Of a DNA stretch of 34,713 bases, positions 19,781 to 27,592 are shown piece by piece. The stretch comes from Spirochaetales bacterium (GTDB lineage Bacteria > Spirochaetota > Spirochaetia > DAHUYW01). Position 1 is the stretch's first letter, and every line of letters starts with the position of its first letter. The notes under the pieces were generated by a model, which saw only the letters and a list, made by a program, of their open reading frames with translations, was not told the DNA's origin and ran no database searches. The DNA is taken from NCBI GenBank assembly GCA_027314665.1, contig DAHVAK010000270.1:1-34713 (forward strand), written 5' to 3'. A program made the translations under genes and the position numbers.

Positions 19781-21227
19781 CGAGAAGGGCTCTGCCTGCA
19801 ACGAGATAAGGAAAGAGGGCGCGCAGAGCGCTTCGGGCGACGGCACGCTTGCGGGCGGAGGCGAAGCGCTCGATCGCGAGATCATAGGCGAGGGGAGGCC
19901 GAGGAAGCCCGCTTCTCGACTGATCGCCCGTGCGCAGGGCTCTTCTCACGGGGCGGAGAAGCGAGCGAAGGTCCTGCTCCTCGAGCGGGAGCCCGTCGCT
20001 TAGCACGCGATCCCGGGCCGCGCGGATCTCGGCCAGGAGCTCCGAGAGCGTATAGGGGCGCACCCGCTCGATGTCGAGGGTGAGCGCCGCGCACTCCAGA
20101 AGCGGCAGGCTGATGTCGCGGTACTCCCGCATGTCGCGCGGCAGATGCTCGCGCAGCCGATGGAGAAGGGAATCCCCCGACACGGCGCCCGCAGATCTCA
20201 ACAGCGAGGCAAGGGAGGGCGCGGCGCTCGGCTCGCGTATGAGGCGGTCGAGCTCGGCGAAGAGGGCTGGGTCCGGCGCGATGAAGTAGCGGATCCCCTC
20301 GTAGCGAGCGAAAATCCGCATCGTGTCGAGATAGCCGAGCTCCATGAAGCGGCGGATGAACTCCTGGTCGAGCTCGAAGATGCTTCCCATCTCGATTGAG
20401 TTTTTGATGTAGACCGTTTCCGTGCCCACCACATCAGGCTTGCGGTTGACCCCCAGCCCGGAGATGTCCACCACGATGATCCTCCGGTAGCCGCGGCTGC
20501 GCGCCATGCGGAAGGGAATGTTGTCAAAGATCCCCCCGTCGGCGAAGCGTTTGCCTTGGATCTCGGCCATGCGAAAGGCCGGGAAGGAGGCGCTTGCGAG
20601 GAGGTAGTCCGCGAGAAGCCCATGTGGGATCTCCTCCAGGAAGATGGAAAGGGCCTTTAGATCGGTCAGCTCGTAGGTCGTGATTCCGAAATCGACTCCA
20701 GAGGCGCGGATGAGGCGCTCATCGACAGAGCGGCGGATGAGGTCGCGCAGGGGCTGGGTGTCGAGGCCGTGGTTGCGAAGGATGACGCGGTTCAGCTCGG
20801 CGAAGGAGGCGAAGGGATTGTGCGAAAGGCCGCGTGGAACGGTGACGATTCGGTCGATCGAGATGGTGCGCCACAGCTCGATCGCCGCCTCGTAGGCCCC
20901 CTGCGCCATGAGGGCCCCATTCAGGGCCCCGACCGACGCGCCCACGATGGCGTGGAAGCGCAGGCCGAGCTCCCGGAAGGCGCGCCAGGCGCCGATCTGG
21001 TAGGCGCCCTTCGTGCCCCCGCCACCGAGCACCAGCGCGAAGGAGCGGTCGTCGGCTATCTCCCGCACTCGCTCGTTATACCGGAAAGCCTGGCGGTTGT
21101 ACAGCCGCGGGAGGCCCCCGCGGCAGGCCTTCGCGAAAGGCGGAGAACCCCCGTGCGAAGCGCGGGGCCGACGGTTGTATAGGGCACGCGCGCCGCGGTA
21201 GAATAGCGGACGGTTTTTTTTATCCAT
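19728..21227 (-). CDS. Patatin-like phospholipase
   Basis: GGGGTKGAYQIGAW, GASVG (GxSxG), FADGGIFDNIPF (DGG). Start uncertain: ATG 21227 has no evident SD and adds a low-complexity extension; GTG 21068 (VREIADDRSFALVLGGGG) is an alternative. Confidence 0.88.
   Translation of the reverse strand: MDKKNRPLFYRGARALYNRRPRASHGGSPPFAKACRGGLPRLYNRQAFRYNERVREIADDRSFALVLGGGGTKGAYQIGAWRAFRELGLRFHAIVGASVGALNGALMAQGAYEAAIELWRTISIDRIVTVPRGLSHNPFASFAELNRVILRNHGLDTQPLRDLIRRSVDERLIRASGVDFGITTYELTDLKALSIFLEEIPHGLLADYLLASASFPAFRMAEIQGKRFADGGIFDNIPFRMARSRGYRRIIVVDISGLGVNRKPDVVGTETVYIKNSIEMGSIFELDQEFIRRFMELGYLDTMRIFARYEGIRYFIAPDPALFAELDRLIREPSAAPSLASLLRSAGAVSGDSLLHRLREHLPRDMREYRDISLPLLECAALTLDIERVRPYTLSELLAEIRAARDRVLSDGLPLEEQDLRSLLRPVRRALRTGDQSRSGLPRPPLAYDLAIERFASARKRAVARSALRALFPYLVAGRALLAILDRYLDSLPTAASGS
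21094..21206. repeat. Structured repeat: three consecutive stem-loops bracketed by CGGTTGTAyAG copies
   Basis: CGGTTGTACAG 21094-21104; stem 21104-21111/21117-21124; stem 21127-21131/21137-21141; stem 21149-21156/21160-21167; CGGTTGTATAG 21172-21182; degenerate CGGTAGAATAG 21196-21206. Confidence 0.45.
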
Positions 21228-21253
21228 AATGACGTGAATAGCGGAGAGCAGGG

Positions 21254-22465
21254 GTGAACAGGCGGTTCGTGTCCGAGGGCCATCTCATCGATTCCAATAT
21301 CCTTCCGCGGATCCTCAACCTCATCGTCGAGGAGGGAGCGGAGTATCGCATCGCAACCTTCCAGATCGGCCAGACGAACCTCGATCCCTCCCATCTCGAG
21401 TTCGACCTGATCTCGAAGAGCGATGAGCAGTGCGCCGCGATCACGAAGAAGCTCGTCCAGCTCGGCTGCTACGAGGAAAGCGCCTCGGAGAGCGTCGTTC
21501 GAGCGGCCGAGCGGGACGGCGCGGTCCCGGATGATTTCTATTCGACGACCAACCACCGCACGGAGATCTACCTTGCCGGCAGGTGGCAGGAGGTCGCCAA
21601 TCAGCGCATGGATGGGGTGGTCGTCATAACGGAGAGGGGGCCCGTCTGCAAGCTGCTGCGCGAGGTCCGGGCCGGCGACCGCATCCTGTGCTCCTCGGAG
21701 TCGGTTCGGGTCTTCCCCCCGGCGCGCGATCGGGAGGCGGACATCTTCAGCTTCATGACCGGCGATGTCTCCTCGGAGCGGAGCGTCGACGTCGCCGTCG
21801 AGCAGATCGCCGAGGATCTCGCCGAATACCGAGATGCGCGCCGCAAGGTGATCGTCGTCGCCGGGCCCGTGGTGGTGCACACCGGCGGGGGACCCTCCCT
21901 TGCCGCCCTTATCCGCGACAACTACGTCCACGGGCTTCTTGCGGGGAACGCCCTCGCGGTCCACGACATCGAGTCGGTTCTCTTTGGAAGCTCCCTGGGG
22001 ATCGACCTCGCGACCGGTCGGCCCATCCACGAGGGGCACCGCAACCACCTGCGCGCGATCAACCGCATCGCTTCCTGCGGCTCGATCGCGGAGGCCGCGC
22101 GCAGGGGAGAGATCACCCGGGGGATCATGTACGAGGTCGTGCGCACCGGAATACCCTGCTGTCTCGCCGGCTCGATCCGCGACGACGGCCCCCTGCCCGA
22201 GACGGAGACGGACATGATCCGCGCCCAGGCCCGCTACGCCGAGATCCTGAAAGGGGCCTCGATGGTTCTCATGCTCGGCTCGATGCTCCATTCCATCGGC
22301 ACGGGGAACATGCTTCCCTCTTGGGTGCGGACGGTCTGCGTCGACATCAACCCCGCCGTGGTCACCAAGCTTGCCGATCGGGGATCGAGCCAGGCCCTGG
22401 GGATCGTGAGCGATGTCGGCTTTTTCCTGCGCACCCTGGCCGACAGGCTTCAGGCGCGGGTCTGA
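21254..22465 (+). CDS. LOR/SDH bifunctional-enzyme-like protein (TIGR00300-type; archaeal-type ornithine cyclodeaminase-like)
   Basis: GHLIDSNILPRILNLIVEEGAEYRIATFQIGQTNLDPSHLEF; VVVHTGGGPSLAALIRDNYVHGLLAGNALAVHDIESVLFGSSLGIDL; family recognised from motif recall. GTG start with upstream GGAG. Confidence 0.75.
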   Translation: MNRRFVSEGHLIDSNILPRILNLIVEEGAEYRIATFQIGQTNLDPSHLEFDLISKSDEQCAAITKKLVQLGCYEESASESVVRAAERDGAVPDDFYSTTNHRTEIYLAGRWQEVANQRMDGVVVITERGPVCKLLREVRAGDRILCSSESVRVFPPARDREADIFSFMTGDVSSERSVDVAVEQIAEDLAEYRDARRKVIVVAGPVVVHTGGGPSLAALIRDNYVHGLLAGNALAVHDIESVLFGSSLGIDLATGRPIHEGHRNHLRAINRIASCGSIAEAARRGEITRGIMYEVVRTGIPCCLAGSIRDDGPLPETETDMIRAQARYAEILKGASMVLMLGSMLHSIGTGNMLPSWVRTVCVDINPAVVTKLADRGSSQALGIVSDVGFFLRTLADRLQARV

Positions 22466-22540
22466 GCGGAGCTGCAGCCGATCGGGAGCTCAGGGAATGA
22501 ATTGGAAATACGGATCCGTTAGCAGCGAGGAGTCTTCGAG

Positions 22541-24076
22541 ATGAGCATCGATGTGAAGAATCTGCATCCCCTTGAGATCAAGCTCTTGCGCTACGCGCAA
22601 GGAGAGCTGCGCGCCGAGCGCGCGACCGCCGACCTCGGCATGAATGTCGGCCAATTCAACCAGGCGACAAGCTGGCTGCTCGGCAAGGAGCTCATCCGCG
22701 AAAGCCAGCGCTCGGCCCGAACCCTCTACGAGCTCACCGACTTGGGGCATCAGTACCGCGCAAGCGGCGCTCCGGACGAGCTTGTCCTGCGCGTCGTGGG
22801 GGAGCGCGGTCCGCTCACCCTTCCGGAGATCGCCGAGGCTGCGCGGATCGAGGCGAAGGAGATCGGCTCGGCCTTCGGCCAGCTCGCGAAGGAGGGGCTC
22901 GTGGCGATGGATGAGGCGAAGCGGGTGACCGTGAGGGGGGGGCAGCCCTCCCGGCGAATGGCGGTAATCCGAAGCCTTCTCGATCGCGCGGCCAAGGTCG
23001 GAATGCTCGAGGAGGAGTCGCTCGGCGAAGAGGAGCGGCAGGTGGTAGCCGCCGTCGCCCGCAAGCGGGGGGCGGGAAGCGCCCCCTTCAAGGTCGTCGA
23101 GCGAGAGGAGGTGGTCTATCGCCTCACCCCGGAGGGCGAGTGGACCCGCAAGGAGCTCCTTGCCACGGGAGCAATGGGGGATGAGATCGGCCAGCTCACC
23201 CCCGCCGCGCTTGCCTCGGGCTCCTGGAAGGGCAAGAGCTTCCGGGAGTACAACATCGCCACTCCGCCGGCGCGGGTCGCGCTCGGACGGCGCAACCCCT
23301 ATGCGGAGTTCCTCCAGTGGGTGAAGGACAAGCTGGTCTCGCTCGGCTTCGAGGAGTTCGACGGCCCCCTCGTCGAGACCGAGTTTTGGAACGGCGACGC
23401 CCTCTTCATGCCGCAGTTTCACTCGGCGCGGGACATCCACGACGTCTACTACATCAAGGAGCCGACTCACGCCCGCGAGATCGAGCAGCCGTGGCTCGAC
23501 CGGGTCGCCGCCGCCCACGAGAATGGAGGCGCGACCGGCAGCCGCGGATGGGGATACGCCTTCGACCGGGACTTCACGCGCAAGCTCCTCCTGCGCAGCC
23601 AAGGCACAGTTCTCTCGGCGAAGCAGCTTCCCAAGGCGAAGATCCCCGGGAAATACTTCGGGATCGTTCGCTGCTTCCGCTACGATCAGGTCGACGCAAC
23701 CCACGGAGCCGACTTCTACCAGACAGAGGGCATCGTCCTCGGCGAGGAGGTCAACCTGCGGACCCTCCTCGGGCTCCTGAAGATGTTCGCCGAGGAGGTA
23801 GCCGGCGCAAGCGAGGTCAAGTACGTCCCAGGCTACTTCCCCTTCACCGAGCCCTCGATCGAGGTTCACATCAAGCACCCGAAGCTCGGCTGGTTCGAGC
23901 TGGGAGGGAGCGGGATCTTCCGCCCCGAGGTGACCGAGCCCCTCGGGATCAAGGTCCCGGTGCTTGCCTGGGGGCTGGGGATCGACCGGATGGCCTTGAT
24001 GCAGCTCGGGCTCTCCGACCTGCGCGAGCTTTTTACCGGCAACCTTGAGAGTGTGCGCCTGCGGAGGAGGAGTTAG
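22541..24076 (+). CDS. pheS: Phenylalanyl-tRNA synthetase alpha subunit, archaeal/eukaryotic type
   Basis: Winged-helix N-terminus MSIDVKNLHPLEIKLLRYAQ; LVETEFWNGDALFMPQFHSARDIHDVYYIKEP; GWFELGGSGIFRPEV; LAWGLGIDRMALMQLGLSDLREL. Confidence 0.95.
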   Translation: MSIDVKNLHPLEIKLLRYAQGELRAERATADLGMNVGQFNQATSWLLGKELIRESQRSARTLYELTDLGHQYRASGAPDELVLRVVGERGPLTLPEIAEAARIEAKEIGSAFGQLAKEGLVAMDEAKRVTVRGGQPSRRMAVIRSLLDRAAKVGMLEEESLGEEERQVVAAVARKRGAGSAPFKVVEREEVVYRLTPEGEWTRKELLATGAMGDEIGQLTPAALASGSWKGKSFREYNIATPPARVALGRRNPYAEFLQWVKDKLVSLGFEEFDGPLVETEFWNGDALFMPQFHSARDIHDVYYIKEPTHAREIEQPWLDRVAAAHENGGATGSRGWGYAFDRDFTRKLLLRSQGTVLSAKQLPKAKIPGKYFGIVRCFRYDQVDATHGADFYQTEGIVLGEEVNLRTLLGLLKMFAEEVAGASEVKYVPGYFPFTEPSIEVHIKHPKLGWFELGGSGIFRPEVTEPLGIKVPVLAWGLGIDRMALMQLGLSDLRELFTGNLESVRLRRRS

Positions 24077-24078
24077 TC

Positions 24079-25773
24079 ATGCCGAAGATCGAAGTCTCCG
24101 AACAGTCCCTGAGCAGGCTCCTGGGGCGCTCGATCGCGCCCGAGGAGCTCGAGGGGCTCCTCACGGTCGCAAAGGGAGAGCTCGACGGGCGCGAGGGCGA
24201 TCTGCTGAAAGTGGAGCTGAACGACACCAACCGCCCGGACCTTTGGTCGACGGCGGGGCTGGCCCGGGCGCTTCGCGTCTACCTCGGCGGGCCGACCCCG
24301 CGCTACGACTTCTTCTCGACCCCGACGACGGCGAAAGACTCCGGCGAGCGGATCATCGAGGTCGATCCGGCCCTTCGCGAGATCCGGCCCTACATTGCGG
24401 GGTTCGTCGCTTCGGGTTGCGCTCTCGACGAGCCGGCCCTCAAAGACCTCATCCAGACCCAGGAGAAGCTCTGCTGGAACTTCGGGCGCAAGCGCCAGTC
24501 GATCGCAATGGGGGTCTACCGCAGCGACGCGATCGTCTACCCGGTCCGCTACCGCGCGGCCAACCCGGAGAGCACCCGCTTTGTTCCCCTGGGGGCCGAG
24601 CCTCCCCGTCCGATGAGCCTGCGCGAGATTCTCCGCGACCATCCGAAGGGCCAGGAGTTCGGCTCGATCGTCGCTTCCTTCCCTCGCTTTCCCTACCTGG
24701 AGGACGCGCGGGGAGCCACCCTCTCCTTTCCGCCCGTCATCAACAGCGCCGACGTGGGCGCCGTCAAGGCGGGCGACTCCAGCCTCTTCATCGAGCTCAC
24801 CGGAACCGATCTCTCCACCCTGCTCCTCGCCGCCTCGATCGTGGCCTGCGATCTAGCCGACCAGGGTTTCACGATTCTTCCTGTGGCGGTGCGCTATCCC
24901 TTCGACACCCCTTACGGGCGCGAGGTAATCACCCCTCTCTACTTTCAAAACGAGATCTCAGTGGAGATTGACTACGCCAACAAGCTTCTCGGAGCCCGCC
25001 TTTCGGTCGAGGAGGCGGCAGCCGCCGTGCGGCAGATGGGCTGCCCGGCCAAGGTCGCCGGAAGCAGGCTCACGGTTACCGTTCCGGAGTATCGAAACGA
25101 CTTCCTCCATCCGGTCGACATCATTGAGGATGTCATGATGGCCCGGGGGGTGGAGAGCTTCGAGCCGCTCCCGCCGAGCGACTTCACGGTGGGTCGCCTC
25201 TCGGAGGCCGAAGGCCTCGCGCGGCGGGTCAAGGATGTCATGGTCGGCCTCGGCTACCAGGAGATGATCTTCAACTACCTCGGCTCCGGGCGCGATTTCG
25301 TCGAGCGTATGGGCATCTCCCCCGAGGGGATGGTGCGAATCGCGAACCCCATGAGCGAGAACTACGAGTACCTGCGCTCCTCAATCCTTCCCTCTCTCCT
25401 CGAGGCGGAGGCGGTCTCGGCTCACGCCGTCTATCCCCACCTGCTCTTCGAGGTGGGAAAGGTTTCCTACCTGGATGCGAGCGACGCCTCGGGAACGGTG
25501 ACGCGCGACTACCTCGGTCTCATGATCGCCGACAAGGAGGCCAGCTTCAATCAGGTGCGTGCACACCTCTCGGTCTTGTTCTATTATTTGTCCTTGGAGC
25601 ATGCGCTGGAGGCGGCGAGCGATTTGCGCTTCATTCCGGGGCGCTGCGCGGCGGTGATCGTCGGAGGAAAGCGAATCGGCCTCTTTGGCGAGATCCACCC
25701 GCAGGTGCTCGAGAATTGGGGCATCCAGATGCCCTGTGCTGGGGGGGAGATCGATCTGGGCCTGCTCCCGTGA
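24079..25773 (+). CDS. pheT: Phenylalanyl-tRNA synthetase beta subunit, archaeal/eukaryotic type
   Basis: LKVELNDTNRPDLWSTAGLARALRVYLG; FPPVINSADVGAVKAGDSSLFIELTGTD; DIIEDVMMARGVESFEP; about 564 aa, shorter than the bacterial PheT. Confidence 0.95.
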   Translation: MPKIEVSEQSLSRLLGRSIAPEELEGLLTVAKGELDGREGDLLKVELNDTNRPDLWSTAGLARALRVYLGGPTPRYDFFSTPTTAKDSGERIIEVDPALREIRPYIAGFVASGCALDEPALKDLIQTQEKLCWNFGRKRQSIAMGVYRSDAIVYPVRYRAANPESTRFVPLGAEPPRPMSLREILRDHPKGQEFGSIVASFPRFPYLEDARGATLSFPPVINSADVGAVKAGDSSLFIELTGTDLSTLLLAASIVACDLADQGFTILPVAVRYPFDTPYGREVITPLYFQNEISVEIDYANKLLGARLSVEEAAAAVRQMGCPAKVAGSRLTVTVPEYRNDFLHPVDIIEDVMMARGVESFEPLPPSDFTVGRLSEAEGLARRVKDVMVGLGYQEMIFNYLGSGRDFVERMGISPEGMVRIANPMSENYEYLRSSILPSLLEAEAVSAHAVYPHLLFEVGKVSYLDASDASGTVTRDYLGLMIADKEASFNQVRAHLSVLFYYLSLEHALEAASDLRFIPGRCAAVIVGGKRIGLFGEIHPQVLENWGIQMPCAGGEIDLGLLP

Positions 25774-25797
25774 TCCCCGCCTGAACGGAGGAAAGCC

Positions 25798-26292
25798 ATG
25801 GAGATCAAGCTTCACGCGGTACAGCTTGCCTGGGAGGAGGGCTGCAACATCATCGTGGGCCAAACCCACTTCATAAAGAGCGTCGAAGACATCGCCGAGA
25901 TCGTCGTCGGCTCGGTCCCCGGAATAGAGTACGGGCTCGCCTTCTGCGAGGCCTCGGGGCCCAGTCTTATCCGCACCGAGGGCAACAACGCGAAGCTCGT
26001 CGGAGAGGCGACCGAGTGCGCGCGCGCCGTCGGTGCAGGCCACACCTTTTATCTCATTATCAAGAACGCCTTCCCGATCAACATCCTCAATCAGCTAAAA
26101 GGGTGCGCCGAAGTGGCGAGCATCTACGCGGCGACGGCGAATCCGCTGCAGATCGCCGTTGCCGAAAGCCCCCAAGGCAGAGGGATTATGGGAGTCATCG
26201 ACGGCTCGTCGCCGAAGGGGGTGGAGACCGAAGCTGACAAGCGCGCGCGAAAGGAGCTCTTGCGGAGGTTCGGCTACAAGTTCTCTGTATAG
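25798..26292 (+). CDS. Adenosine-specific kinase (PF04008-like)
   Basis: NIIVGQTHFIKSVEDIAEIVVGSVPGIEYGLAFCEASGPSLIRTEGN; HTFYLIIKNAFPINILNQLKGCAEVASIYAATANPLQIAV; GIMGVIDG. Confidence 0.88.
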   Translation: MEIKLHAVQLAWEEGCNIIVGQTHFIKSVEDIAEIVVGSVPGIEYGLAFCEASGPSLIRTEGNNAKLVGEATECARAVGAGHTFYLIIKNAFPINILNQLKGCAEVASIYAATANPLQIAVAESPQGRGIMGVIDGSSPKGVETEADKRARKELLRRFGYKFSV

Positions 26293-26321
26293 AGTGCAGG
26301 GCGATCGCGAGGGGGACGGAA

Positions 26322-27578
26322 GTGAAGAAGATACTTATTGTCGACGAGTCTCCGCTTTTTCGAGACTACCTGGCGAAGAAGCTCGTCGAGAAGGGGTTCA
26401 ACGTGGTCCAAGGATTGAACGGGCTCGACGGCGCCATCAAGATGCGCAGAGAGGTGCCCGATCTCGTGATCATGGACTACTACCTTACGCGCAAGAACTC
26501 ACTCGAGCTGCTTCAGGAGAAGAAGGAGAACCCGAACGTCTCCGGAAAGCCGGTGATCATGGTCTCCTCCAAGATCGACAAGGAGAAGCTCGTCGAGCTG
26601 AAGCCCTTCAACGTGAAAAAGATCTTCACGAAGCCGCTCAAGATCGACGTCCTCCTGAAGTCGGTGGCCGAGCTCCTCGGCGAGAGCATCGAGATGGATG
26701 ATACCCCGTGCATCATGGAGGCGCACTTCAACGACGAGATCCTGTTCATCGAGATTGCCCTGGGTTTGAACGCGGAGAAGATCGAGCTACTCCAATACAA
26801 GATCACGGAGCTGCTCGATCTCTATCAGGTGCGCATCCCCAAGGTGCTCCTGATGCTCGCGAACCTGCCGCTGAAGGTCGGCGACTCGGGCAAGCTCCAG
26901 GCGCTTCTCCGAGCGGTTCTCGACTACGGCGGCGCCAATGCCCGCAACGTGAAGATCCTCACCAACGACGATTTCGTAAAAGGCTATGTCTCCTCCCACC
27001 CCGACTTTGCCGCGATCGAGGTCGTGAACTCGCTGGAGAAGGCGATGGACTCCCTCCTCATCGCCAAGCCGGAAGGCAGCGGACGGGATCCGATCGCGCG
27101 CGAGCGCCTCCTCAAGAGCCTCACCCCGAAGTCCGACAAGGAGGAGACGGTCGAGATGCGCTTCGCAGCCGAGGCGGCCTCGCCTCAGGAGAGCCTCGGC
27201 CAGCTCGGAAAGGACGTGACGATCGGGGTGGTCGACGACGACGAGATCATTCGCGAGCTGGTGAAGACGGTGTTTTCCGACACCGGGTGGTCGATCCGCA
27301 CCTACGTGAACGGCAAGGAGTTCGTGAACGACCCGCTTTCGAGCTCCCTCGATCTCATCTTTCTCGATCTGATGATGCCGGAGATGGACGGCTTCCAGGT
27401 GCTCGAGCACCTGAGGCAGCACTCTCTGCGCCTGCCCATCATCATCCTTTCGGCTCTCTCGCAGAAGGAGACGGTCGTGCGGGCGGTGAGCTACGGGGTG
27501 TCCAGCTACATGATAAAGCCGCTGCGCCCCGACCGGATTCTCATGAAGGCGGCGGAGATCCTCAAAACCAATTTCTAA
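26322..27578 (+). CDS. Dual-receiver response regulator (REC - middle domain - REC)
   Basis: REC1: KKILIVDESPLFRDYLAKKL...LVIMDYYL...FTKPL; middle STAS-like region FNDEILFIEIALGLNAEKIELLQYKITELL; REC2: TIGVVDDDEIIRELV...LIFLDLMMPEMDGF...IKPLRP. No DNA-binding output domain. Confidence 0.85.
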   Translation: MKKILIVDESPLFRDYLAKKLVEKGFNVVQGLNGLDGAIKMRREVPDLVIMDYYLTRKNSLELLQEKKENPNVSGKPVIMVSSKIDKEKLVELKPFNVKKIFTKPLKIDVLLKSVAELLGESIEMDDTPCIMEAHFNDEILFIEIALGLNAEKIELLQYKITELLDLYQVRIPKVLLMLANLPLKVGDSGKLQALLRAVLDYGGANARNVKILTNDDFVKGYVSSHPDFAAIEVVNSLEKAMDSLLIAKPEGSGRDPIARERLLKSLTPKSDKEETVEMRFAAEAASPQESLGQLGKDVTIGVVDDDEIIRELVKTVFSDTGWSIRTYVNGKEFVNDPLSSSLDLIFLDLMMPEMDGFQVLEHLRQHSLRLPIIILSALSQKETVVRAVSYGVSSYMIKPLRPDRILMKAAEILKTNF

Positions 27579-27592
27579 AAGGAGAACCGGCG

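Noticed and set aside
22490-23878. 462-aa minus-strand ORF antisense to pheS
   Set aside because: No domain signal; pheS is certain.
26708-27592. N-terminal part of the 1137-aa track ORF, as a real extension of the hybrid kinase
   Set aside because: This stretch is an out-of-frame translation of the response regulator gene, which is intact in its own frame and ends just before a strong SD.
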